Shown: in pieces, positions 42,714 to 51,466 of the stretch
Layout: each line of letters begins with the position of its first letter
How positions within the stretch are numbered: position 1 is the first letter of the stretch
NCBI RefSeq assembly: GCF_900168205.1
Contig: NZ_FUZE01000026.1
Span: 1-53,892, forward strand
Direction: 5' to 3'
Origin: Chryseobacterium balustinum
GTDB lineage: Bacteria; Bacteroidota; Bacteroidia; Flavobacteriales; Weeksellaceae
DNA: 53,892 nucleotides
Program-made: the position numbers and the translations under genes
Notes under the pieces: model-generated
Told to the model about the DNA's origin: nothing
The model's database searches: none
Seen by the model: only the letters and a program-made list of their open reading frames with translations

Positions 42714-43601
42714 TTATTTTATCGGATGGAACTGGTTTATCGCAGTTTGTAAAGCATCAATTCCTGTTTCTCGGTATTTTTCTGTCGTGTCTGCGTGTTT
42801 GTGTCCTACAAAATATTGAACTTTTCTAAGATTTTCTCCGTTGTCTAATTTCAGTTTGATAACGCTTTGTCGGATGGTTATTGAGGTGAGTTTCTTGGTA
42901 AAATTTTTCTTGTAAGTTGATACTAAATAATTAATGTCGTCTGAAGTAATTTTAGTTCCTAATTTTCCTAATAAAAAATAGTTTTCGGATTCGGTTCTGA
43001 AGGTTTTTAATTGTTCTCTTTCTTCCTTTAAATACTGATAAAATAACAATATTTGTTCTGCTTTTAATTCTAATATTCTGCTGTTTGTTATTCCGGTTTT
43101 TTGGATTCTGATTTTTGCTTCTTTCAGATCTAAATCTTCGATGCTTAATTTCTCAATATCTCCAACCAACAAAGCTTGATTGACGAGTAAACTTATGACA
43201 ATTTGGTTTCTTTTCGCCAACATCGGATAACGTTCTTTTCTGGGTTCTAAAAGCTTTTGTAATTCCTTTTCTGTCAATAATTCCTGTAATTGGATTGGGT
43301 TTTCTTTGCCGTCTTTTATCTTGATATTGGTGGCGATATTCTGTTTTAACTTTCCAATATTTACTAAATAATCGTAGTATTTTTTGATGGCGTAAATCGT
43401 TCTTTTTACACTCTGAGGGTTGTAGTTTTTTCTTAATAATTCTACATATTCCATTAGGTTTTGATAGCTGATTTTCTCGGGATCTCTGTAATGTTTTTTG
43501 AACTTTTCTATTTCATAGACATAGGTTTTCACAGAGCTTTCTGATAATTCATTTCTTAAAAAAGTTGTTAGTTGATGGTTGTCGGTTGATGGCTTTATCA
43601 T
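42714..43601 (-). CDS. Degenerate tyrosine recombinase Int1 (unit A)
   Basis: 295 residues, identical to 33983-34870, including the missing first catalytic Arg and the retained R/H/Y of the C-terminal motif. It lies downstream of Int2 by 10 bp. Confidence 0.8.
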   Translation of the reverse strand: MIKPSTDNHQLTTFLRNELSESSVKTYVYEIEKFKKHYRDPEKISYQNLMEYVELLRKNYNPQSVKRTIYAIKKYYDYLVNIGKLKQNIATNIKIKDGKENPIQLQELLTEKELQKLLEPRKERYPMLAKRNQIVISLLVNQALLVGDIEKLSIEDLDLKEAKIRIQKTGITNSRILELKAEQILLFYQYLKEEREQLKTFRTESENYFLLGKLGTKITSDDINYLVSTYKKNFTKKLTSITIRQSVIKLKLDNGENLRKVQYFVGHKHADTTEKYRETGIDALQTAINQFHPIK

Positions 43602-43611
43602 TGGTAAACTC

Positions 43612-44427
43612 TTACATTTTCATATTGTTATATTGATTTATTCTTGTATAGATTTGTGTCGTGCCTAAATATTCGTGTCCGAGAAAATCTCTTACTTTCT
43701 CCAGTTCCATTCCTTGTTCCAAAAGTTGTGTAGCAATCGTATGTCTCAAGCAGTGCAACGTAAATCCTTTGTTACTAAGTGCTGTTTTTTTTAGTAATTT
43801 TTTAAATTCGTAGTAGATTCTTATTGCTGTAATATTGAGTAACGTTTCTTTTCTTTCAGATGAAAAAATAAAAGCTTTAATATCTTTCTGAACCTGTTTT
43901 GTAAATGGGATTACTCTTCGTTTTTTACCTTTTCCTTTTTTGATATATAACAAACAATTTTCTAAATCTATATCGTTTGCTTTCAGTTCTACTGCCTCAT
44001 TTCTTCTGAGTCCGCACGCATAACACAGGTGTAAAATAATGGTTTGTAACGGACTGCTTTTGCGATATAATTTTCTCATTTCTTCGTCTGTAAATACCTT
44101 TCTTTCTTCTGATTTCGGAGCTTTTATTTTCAGCTGATAAGGAGTGGTTTTTATTTCTCCGGTTCTTTGTAAATAATCAAAGTAAAGTTTGATTGCCAAT
44201 AAAATAGAGTGTAGATAATTTTCACTTAAATTTCGTTGTGTTCTTTGGCTTATTATGGTTTTCAGATAAGAATAATACTCTAAAATATCCTTGGTTTTGA
44301 TTTCTTCTTTTGATTTTTTACAGTATCTCAAAAAGACTTCTACTCGCTTTGGGTATGCATTTACAACGGTTTTACAATAGCCTAAATTCTGTAATTCTTT
44401 TCTAAATTGTAAGATTGTTTCAGTCAT
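43612..44427 (-). CDS. Tyrosine recombinase Int2 (unit A)
   Basis: 271 residues, identical to 34881-35696, with a complete catalytic set (R in GLRRNE, K in GKGKKRR, H/R in LRHTIATQLL, H in GHEYLG, Y in IYTRI). It is the likely catalyst of tip exchange. Confidence 0.9.
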   Translation of the reverse strand: MTETILQFRKELQNLGYCKTVVNAYPKRVEVFLRYCKKSKEEIKTKDILEYYSYLKTIISQRTQRNLSENYLHSILLAIKLYFDYLQRTGEIKTTPYQLKIKAPKSEERKVFTDEEMRKLYRKSSPLQTIILHLCYACGLRRNEAVELKANDIDLENCLLYIKKGKGKKRRVIPFTKQVQKDIKAFIFSSERKETLLNITAIRIYYEFKKLLKKTALSNKGFTLHCLRHTIATQLLEQGMELEKVRDFLGHEYLGTTQIYTRINQYNNMKM

Positions 44428-44575
44428 TTTTCATTAAGTATGATGGTTTTGCTTACTCAATATTTTGGATTTTTCCGAACGCTACATAGTTGTCAGTTAA
44501 TAGTTATTGATTGTCAGTATTTTATGTTATCGTATTTGATACTTTAGCGTTCGTTTGGCTTCCGTTTGGTGTTCG

Positions 44576-46951
44576 CTAGTGTTCAGTAGCGTTCATTTTC
44601 AGTTGTTCCAACTGTTTTGTAAAAGCTTCTTTTAAATCTTTTCTAACCTTTTGAATATTATCACTATAAGATATTTTGTATTTAAATCCTTTATTCGCAA
44701 AACCGATTTGTTTTAAATATTCTAATCTTACTAAATCATTCAGATAAAATTGTAATTGTGTTTTCTTAAATCCTGTAACCTCCATCGCATCAAACCTTGT
44801 AAAACTCTCTTCCTTAAAGACTTTCTTTAACTTCTCAAAAAACTGTCTTAAACTTCCGTCCAGCTCGTCAATCTTTAAAATAATACTCTCGAATAATATT
44901 TCTACGGCATTCTCTATATCTTCGATTTCTGTGATTAAAAAATTATCTTTTGTTTCTCGCTGATATTGATGGATAATGGTAATTTGCTTAATAATGGATT
45001 GGAACATTTCATTTAAACGTCTTTTATTTTTTACATTATTAGGTAACTGTATCTGTGTCGCATACGGATTGATTACTTCATAATGCTTTAGATTTCGGAC
45101 GATTTTCTGTATAAAACCGATTGCCTTTTCTTGGGTGCTTTTGTCAATTTCTCCTGCATTTCTGCGGTTTTGATAACTGATAATCTTCTCGGTTTGTTCC
45201 TCGCTTTCGTTGATGGCGACAATAAAACTCCTGTTCATATTGTCCTCGTACAATTCTCCTTTTGTCGTTGCTGATAAACTGCTAAACTGTCCTTTCACTA
45301 TTTTATGGGAAGATTTGTTGTTTCCTTTTTTGTCTTTTATGGTTACCGAACTTCTTAACACTTGATTCGATATAAATTCCCTTAAAGCATACAAGGCATC
45401 TTCCTTTAGACCGTCTAAATCTTCAATGATAATGATCTTTTGGAACAGATCAAACTCACCCCAATTGTATAAACTTGATTCTGTAATTCTTGTAAATCTC
45501 AGTACATCTTCCTGTGGCATCATGTCTGCAATTCTGCTGATGATATGGGTTTTTCCACTTCCGCTACTTCCTTGTACTATTCCGTGTAATGGGCTTTTAT
45601 TGAGGTAACTTATCGTGATTAAAAACAATAATAATCGGCTGTTTTCTTCCCCGATAATTCCGGCTTTTTCGATGACTTGGTTTAAGGATTTTAGCAAGTC
45701 TTTTTGCTCTAAAAAATCTATGGTAGTTAAGTTTTTACTATTTTTTACTATTTCGTCTTTTGTTGTTTTTGCAACTTCTTCTTTTTCAATATTTTGATTC
45801 ACTTCCGTGACGGTTACCTTATTCGACACGTTTTCAGTTGAAAAAATAAATTTCCTTTCTTCTAAAAGTTTTGTAAAGATTTTTTCATCGTGCAGCTGTA
45901 AAGTTTCATTTACATCATTATTCGGTAATTCTACAAAACTAAGGGTTACCTGATTATTAGACAGGTGATCGTTGACCTCTTCCTTGGTAAGGAAGAGGTC
46001 ATTCAACATTTTAGCATATTTTTTTACCGCTTCTTTTCCTGCTTTATCCTGGTCAAAACAGAAAATAATTTCTTCTAAATTTTCTAAATTTTTTATTGAG
46101 TTTAAGATTTCTTCATTTAATCCGTTCGTTCCAAAACACGCTATAATACTGTAATTGTCTCTAATTTCTTTAATTTGTAATAATGAAGCTGCATCAATAA
46201 TTGCTTCCGTTAAAATCAGTTTTTTAGTTTCAGTTTTTGGATAACAGGGATAAATTCCGGAACGATTTTTTAAATAAAAATGCTTTGCATTATCCTTTTC
46301 TAAAATGCTTCTAAAATAAAAGCTGACAATCTGATTTTCATTATTCTTCAAAGGAAAAGCAATACATTTATTTGCAAAAATACTATAGCCTTTTTCTCCT
46401 GTTCTATTATTGATTAATCCTTTATCTAATAACAATCCAGCTTCTAAAGCATTATTGATTAATTCTTCGCTTTTTCGTTCTCCGTGATGGAACTGACCAC
46501 TATTATAACCAATCTCTAAAATGGAGTTGTCGAGATTTCTTTTCTCAACATATTGTTTTGCAGGATTGGAACAGTACAGCGCTTTTCTAAAATAGCTAAA
46601 AGTATTTTCTAAAAAGAGGGCAGACCTTTCTCCTGAGAAATCAGTCTGCCCAAGGTTCTCCGCAGTACCTCTTGTATTTTTTACTGATAATTGTTCATTG
46701 CTAATTAAACTTTCAGCTTTTTTGATTGCTTCATGTTTTGATATTTTCTCGTAATCTTCTATAAATTGGATCATATCACCCGTTTTTCCACAAGCATGAC
46801 ATTTGTAAAAGTTCTTTTCTAAATTCACTTGAAGACTTGCCGTTTTATCATCATGCATAAAGCATCTAAGCATATTGTTTTTGGGTTGCAAACTGTAATG
46901 TTGCAGAACTTCTGATAAACTTAGACGTTGTTTGATTGCGGAGATTTCCAT
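44576..46951 (-). CDS. Primase-helicase of the element (unit A)
   Basis: 791 residues, identical to 35845-38220: zinc finger, TOPRIM and P-loop ATPase intact. Unlike module D it has Gln instead of the amber codon, so this copy should be functional. Confidence 0.85.
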   Translation of the reverse strand: MEISAIKQRLSLSEVLQHYSLQPKNNMLRCFMHDDKTASLQVNLEKNFYKCHACGKTGDMIQFIEDYEKISKHEAIKKAESLISNEQLSVKNTRGTAENLGQTDFSGERSALFLENTFSYFRKALYCSNPAKQYVEKRNLDNSILEIGYNSGQFHHGERKSEELINNALEAGLLLDKGLINNRTGEKGYSIFANKCIAFPLKNNENQIVSFYFRSILEKDNAKHFYLKNRSGIYPCYPKTETKKLILTEAIIDAASLLQIKEIRDNYSIIACFGTNGLNEEILNSIKNLENLEEIIFCFDQDKAGKEAVKKYAKMLNDLFLTKEEVNDHLSNNQVTLSFVELPNNDVNETLQLHDEKIFTKLLEERKFIFSTENVSNKVTVTEVNQNIEKEEVAKTTKDEIVKNSKNLTTIDFLEQKDLLKSLNQVIEKAGIIGEENSRLLLFLITISYLNKSPLHGIVQGSSGSGKTHIISRIADMMPQEDVLRFTRITESSLYNWGEFDLFQKIIIIEDLDGLKEDALYALREFISNQVLRSSVTIKDKKGNNKSSHKIVKGQFSSLSATTKGELYEDNMNRSFIVAINESEEQTEKIISYQNRRNAGEIDKSTQEKAIGFIQKIVRNLKHYEVINPYATQIQLPNNVKNKRRLNEMFQSIIKQITIIHQYQRETKDNFLITEIEDIENAVEILFESIILKIDELDGSLRQFFEKLKKVFKEESFTRFDAMEVTGFKKTQLQFYLNDLVRLEYLKQIGFANKGFKYKISYSDNIQKVRKDLKEAFTKQLEQLKMNATEH

Positions 46952-46964
46952 AGAGAAAAATATT

Positions 46965-47038
46965 TGTTCCTATTTGATACTCTACAAAATTATACTTTAT
47001 GTTCCAATTAGACAACATAAATTTTAACAAATGGAACA
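46965..47038. promoter_or_regulatory. XRE operator cluster (unit A)
   Basis: Three TGTTCC-type sites at 46965-46976, 47000-47011 and (inverted) 47028-47038, a copy of 38234-38307. Confidence 0.55.
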
Positions 47039-47092
47039 TTTTTTTATATTTGTCCTTTATTTGACTACTTTTACTAAGTAATATTATCAATC

Positions 47093-47458
47093 ATGAGTAC
47101 AGGAATAAACATAAAGAAAATAAGAGAACAAAAAGGACTTACACAACAGACTATTGCTGATCTTATTGCTATGCATCGTTCTAATTATTCTAAAATTGAA
47201 AGCGGACAAAGAGAACTTTCTATTGATGCTCTTAGTAAGATTGCAAAGTATTTCGGGATGACTACCGATCAGATTATTAATTATGAAGACGGAACTCCTA
47301 CAGAGATTACTGTAGAAGATAAAACGATTCTTGAACAAGTAAAACTAATACAGGAACTCGAACCTGAAGAAAAAACAATGGTCTTTAAAATGATTGATAC
47401 TTTCCTCACAAAGAAAAAATTTAAAGACTTCTTTAATAAAAATGTAGCTGCTCTATAA
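47093..47458 (+). CDS. XRE-family regulator (unit A)
   Basis: 121 residues, identical to 38362-38727; HTH_3 domain at the N-terminus. Divergent from the primase gene with the operator cluster between them. Confidence 0.9.
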   Translation: MSTGINIKKIREQKGLTQQTIADLIAMHRSNYSKIESGQRELSIDALSKIAKYFGMTTDQIINYEDGTPTEITVEDKTILEQVKLIQELEPEEKTMVFKMIDTFLTKKKFKDFFNKNVAAL

Positions 47459-47463
47459 AACAC

Positions 47464-47492
47464 AAAAGACCTCGCAAAATGCGAGGTCTTTT
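47464..47492. terminator. Bidirectional terminator (unit A)
   Basis: Copy of 38733-38761: a GACCTCGC/GCGAGGTC stem with A and T tails. It ends both XRE and the RHS-immunity transcript. Confidence 0.85.
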
Positions 47493-47513
47493 AAGATTAA
47501 TGGAAATTATATT

Positions 47514-47897
47514 TTACTTTTCCGATATATAAAGTCCGCAAAGATTATTGCTCATATATATAGTTCCTTGTGTAAGACTTTTAACATTAATATCATCTAC
47601 TTTAAATCCATTCTTTTCAAAATCATCATCATTAAAGTATGAATCTAAAGGATCAATTCTTAATGGATATTCCTTTCCTACAACTATTTTATTTTTACTT
47701 TTTGCTTTACAATTTCTTTCTGATAATACTAATTCATTAATCTTACCATTCCGGATTTGTATTAAATACATACTTTTAGTACTGTCAATTTTTAAGATCT
47801 CATACAAACTATTAGTATCATCATTTCTTGTAGATAATTTATTATTAGAACAACAACTCATCACTAAGATTATTATTAAAAATGATATGGTTTTCAT
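47514..47897 (-). CDS. Immunity lipoprotein for the active RHS tip (A)
   Basis: 127-residue lipoprotein (lipobox ending MSCC), identical to 38783-39166, directly abutting the stop of the complete RHS gene and presumably co-expressed with it. Confidence 0.72.
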   Translation of the reverse strand: MKTISFLIIILVMSCCSNNKLSTRNDDTNSLYEILKIDSTKSMYLIQIRNGKINELVLSERNCKAKSKNKIVVGKEYPLRIDPLDSYFNDDDFEKNGFKVDDINVKSLTQGTIYMSNNLCGLYISEK

Positions 47898-50800
47898 TTA
47901 TTTTGTTTTGGGTTTAATTTCAACAGTTCCTAATGATTTTGACTCTCTAATACCATTTACTTGCCTGTAAAGTGTTCTTTCAATTCTTATATTACCTCCT
48001 GCAGTTCTTGGCAAAATTTTATTCTCAGAGTCCAAATTATAATTTATTCGAGGATCTAAAGCACTTGCGTTATTATGTGCATTTAAGTACCAATCTTTGC
48101 CCAAAGCTCTATTTTGCTTACCTGTAATACTTATTGCACCAGGACTATTAATGGCACCACTATAAGCTTCCAATATTTCATGCATAACTCCAACGCCTTT
48201 TACAGCACTATAATAAGTATCCATTTCACCCAAATCTGTAGGATTTATAGTTTGGTTTGCATGAGTTATTGTATTTGGCGACCCTTCTAAAGATGCATCT
48301 ATTGAGGAGTTAATAGTACTTCCTCTAAACGCTCCGCCAAATATTGCCGTGTTATCTGATTCTATTACATTACTACTTTGAGCTAATACATCTACTACCA
48401 CGCTTTTGTTGCTCATAGCTGAAAGCAAAGTTGATTCAGCATCTGTCGCGGTTGCTCCTTTTTTCAGTGTTCCAGTAACTTTTCCTTTTGAGTCCATTTT
48501 TAGATTCAAATTACTCGACGCATTTTTTAACTGCTCAAAAGCTTCTTTAGCCTGATCACCTCTTAAAACTACATCAGTTACACCACGTCCATCCGGATCA
48601 ATCCAACGAATAGGATTATTTATACTGTAATTATACGGTGACCAATTGATATACTTCTCCGCCAGCGGATCCACCACACCCCATCTCCCAATATCCGGCA
48701 TATAAAGTCTTGCGCCATAATCATACATGCCAGTCTCTTGTAGTTCTTTTCCGTTGTACTTGTACTGATAAGCATTCTGCGTGGTAGCTGTATAATTATG
48801 CATCAATCCGAATGGGTAATAATTATTAATTTCTACAATTTCGCCTGGTTTCCAGTTATCTATACATGTAGGAAATTCAAATGGAGGATTCCAATTACCA
48901 TCACACTCACTTACGAAATATTGTCGAGGCTGAATAACTCCATCTTTATTGGTGTCAGTGTAGCTCAATCGTATATTGCCTAAATGATCAGTGTAATTAT
49001 AAATGTATTGATTGGTTATCGCATCAAAATATCCTTCAGAAGTTGGTATAATTCTGAGTTTCATGACTGCTACATCATCAGGACCTATCAAACCACCTGG
49101 GTTTTCTTGTGAAGGTTTAAGTGCTTTATACTGAAAACCATCAAGATAATTGGTTTCTATATCTCCAAAGAGCTTCTTTACTTTTACTCCGTCTGCTCGG
49201 TATATATAATTGGTCACCTGAGCGTTTTGAGTAATCTGCTTTGGTAAATTTAGAAAATTATACTGAATTGATGAAATGCCTTTATCTAAATGTTTGGTCA
49301 TATTTCCATTTCCGTTAGCCAGATTATTATCATACTCAATTGTATTGTGACTTGCCAGATAAGGATAGCCATCACTCTTTCCAATTTCTTCTTCAGTAAC
49401 TTTTGTAAGCCTGTTTCCGGTATGATCGTATCTGAGATTGTCAATCTTAAACGCTGCAGTATTTCCTGTCATGAGCTCTGCGGAACGTTGGAGCCTTGTA
49501 ATGTTTCCGTTTAGGTCATAGTCTATTTTTTCAAAATATTCTTTCGCTGTAGGATTAATTTCGTTTTGATAAAAACCCGCTAACAATCTGTTTAATCTAT
49601 CATATACATAGCCATACCTTTTAAGAGGTTCGTTTTCCTGAGTGGAAGTTTTCCAGTCTACTTCTGCAATGTTACCGTTGTATTTAGGTTTTACCTGAAG
49701 TGCTAAAAAATCATTATTAGGGGTCTGTTCACCTTCTACCTGATTATATTTAATTTTATAACCCAAAAGATCACTTCCTAAATTTGCAGGATCATTGATC
49801 TGTGTCATCCAGCCTCGGATATTATAGAGATAATCTACCTGCTGCAAAGGTGTGTTTGAACTTGTTCCACCCACTTTTTTGTACTCTAACTGAGATAATT
49901 CATTATACTTGTTCTGAGCCAGATATTCCACAGGATTATTATCAACCTGATGGGTATGGGTTACTAGTCTGTTCTGATGATCATACGTAAAGTTTTCGTT
50001 GCTCACTCTTTCAGCATCACTATCTAACCTTTTGTGTCGGGTAACTACCATCTTTGGCGTACCCGAAAAATCAAGCTCAGATTCTGTTTTGGTATAACCT
50101 CCTAAATGATTGACAGAATGTGTTCCGATTGCTCTTCCTTTTTGGTCGTACCAGGTATAATTTTTTGTCCAATTATCATCCTCAATGTTTTTCACATAAG
50201 AAGCTACAGGTAAACTTTTTGTGCTGACATTTAAACTCGAATCATCCGTCAACAACGGTAGATTAGTGACTGTAGGAGTAAATGAGGGTGTATAGTAAGG
50301 ATAAGTATCATAATAATTTACTGATAACACGGTTTCTAAATACGGGAAATGATCATTAGAATAGTAAATCTGCATTCCATTTTTCGTAAAACCTGATCGA
50401 GATCGATTTTCAATGATTAAATTATTACTTATCATATTTTGCATATCAGCTCTGTCTGTTCCTCCTACAATCCCCGTAAGAATGACCCTTCCGAACTTAT
50501 CATATTTCGTAAAAAGCCACTTTCCTGTTGGGTGCATTACAGCATCCTGTGTAAAGATCAGTCGGTCGGCTTTATCATACACCATGTATTCCCAACCTTT
50601 TCCGGGAAGTTTCTTTTCTACCAAACGGTTTCTGCTGTCGTATTTATATTGGTAGCAAAGGTTATTTAATGTAATATCAGGAAATGCACCAGTAGTTAAA
50701 TTTTTAACCGCATCTGCTGCTAAAGGTGGAATGACAAAAGCCAGTTGATTATAATCGTTGTAAATATAATAAGTATCTGCTTTTGTAACATCGTCAAGCA

Positions 50801-51458
50801 TTTTTCTTACCAAGATGGTTTGTCCCTGTCCATTTTTAAACTCAATGGTTTTATTCCCATCTTCATCGGTTACCGTATTTTTGTACAATTGATTAGCTCC
50901 ATAACCTACTGATGATAAAACAATTTCAGAAACGAATGTAGAATAATCAAATGTAGCAGTATATTTTTTCACCTCCCCATCTGCATTGGCGTCATAATTA
51001 AATTTTACAGGCTTTTCGCTCCATGCCTGACCTACCTGTTTTTGTTCTAAAACTCTGTCTAATGGCGAATTTTCAAATTCTTTTTTAGCAAAAATAACTT
51101 CGTTGCCTAAAGGAGTATTAGGTGCATTTGCTAAAGGGTCGGGAATAATTGCTCCATTCATTGTTCCACCTTGTGGAACGGGAAGGTAATCCAGAGCCTG
51201 TCTCCCAAATCCGTCATAGGTGATATGAGATACCACATCTTTTTGTAATGGGGAAGCTTTTATATTCACAACCTGTTTAGGTCTGCCTAAACCATCAAGA
51301 TACTGAACGGTTTCTGCTGTTTTAGACGCAGTACTTGCATTATAATCAAGATAGGTTTTTGAATAGACATAATTCTGATTTGTGCTTAAGTTTAAAGTCT
51401 GCGCATGGGAAAGCCCCACTACAAACAATGTACTTATCGGGATGATTATTTTTTTCAT
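47898..51458 (-). CDS. Complete RHS polymorphic toxin protein (DUF6443/YD repeats/RHS core/HExxE tip)
   Basis: 1186 residues. Sec signal (MKKIIIPISTLFVVGLSHAQ), a DUF6443-like N-terminal region (SKTAETVQYLDGLGRPKQVV), many YD-type repeats forming the shell (YDYQNR-, KYDKFGRVILTG-type units), then the RHS core: YTDHLGNIRLSYTD, NNYYPFGLMHNYT, YQYKYNGKELQETGMYDYGARLYMPDIGRWGVVDPLAE. The switch point lies at about residue 899 (YKYNG). The variable tip is about residues 935-1186, with KGVGVMHEILEAYSG as possible metal site. It is preceded by 51467-53746 at a distance of 8 bp, and the immunity gene follows at once. Confidence 0.9.
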   Translation of the reverse strand: MKKIIIPISTLFVVGLSHAQTLNLSTNQNYVYSKTYLDYNASTASKTAETVQYLDGLGRPKQVVNIKASPLQKDVVSHITYDGFGRQALDYLPVPQGGTMNGAIIPDPLANAPNTPLGNEVIFAKKEFENSPLDRVLEQKQVGQAWSEKPVKFNYDANADGEVKKYTATFDYSTFVSEIVLSSVGYGANQLYKNTVTDEDGNKTIEFKNGQGQTILVRKMLDDVTKADTYYIYNDYNQLAFVIPPLAADAVKNLTTGAFPDITLNNLCYQYKYDSRNRLVEKKLPGKGWEYMVYDKADRLIFTQDAVMHPTGKWLFTKYDKFGRVILTGIVGGTDRADMQNMISNNLIIENRSRSGFTKNGMQIYYSNDHFPYLETVLSVNYYDTYPYYTPSFTPTVTNLPLLTDDSSLNVSTKSLPVASYVKNIEDDNWTKNYTWYDQKGRAIGTHSVNHLGGYTKTESELDFSGTPKMVVTRHKRLDSDAERVSNENFTYDHQNRLVTHTHQVDNNPVEYLAQNKYNELSQLEYKKVGGTSSNTPLQQVDYLYNIRGWMTQINDPANLGSDLLGYKIKYNQVEGEQTPNNDFLALQVKPKYNGNIAEVDWKTSTQENEPLKRYGYVYDRLNRLLAGFYQNEINPTAKEYFEKIDYDLNGNITRLQRSAELMTGNTAAFKIDNLRYDHTGNRLTKVTEEEIGKSDGYPYLASHNTIEYDNNLANGNGNMTKHLDKGISSIQYNFLNLPKQITQNAQVTNYIYRADGVKVKKLFGDIETNYLDGFQYKALKPSQENPGGLIGPDDVAVMKLRIIPTSEGYFDAITNQYIYNYTDHLGNIRLSYTDTNKDGVIQPRQYFVSECDGNWNPPFEFPTCIDNWKPGEIVEINNYYPFGLMHNYTATTQNAYQYKYNGKELQETGMYDYGARLYMPDIGRWGVVDPLAEKYINWSPYNYSINNPIRWIDPDGRGVTDVVLRGDQAKEAFEQLKNASSNLNLKMDSKGKVTGTLKKGATATDAESTLLSAMSNKSVVVDVLAQSSNVIESDNTAIFGGAFRGSTINSSIDASLEGSPNTITHANQTINPTDLGEMDTYYSAVKGVGVMHEILEAYSGAINSPGAISITGKQNRALGKDWYLNAHNNASALDPRINYNLDSENKILPRTAGGNIRIERTLYRQVNGIRESKSLGTVEIKPKTK
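48751..48764 (-). other. Crossover core in the complete RHS gene
   Basis: TACAAGTACAACGG on the coding strand. The same 14 bases occur at 41727, 40020 and 25867, and with one change (TATAAGTACAACGG) at 32996 and 24564, always at the start of a tip. Identity between units A and C ends exactly here. Confidence 0.65.
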
Positions 51459-51466
51459 ATCTGGTT

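Larger units (their letters stand above)
41739..48764 (-). mobile_element. Unit A: 7,026-bp tip-carrying element, copy 2 (active position)
   Basis: Same content as 33008-40033. Here the tip is fused in frame to the complete RHS gene, so this copy supplies the expressed toxin. The boundary at 48764 lies in the codons for YKYNG, directly after which the RHS-specific sequence (HNYTATTQNAYQ on the protein) begins. Confidence 0.7.
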
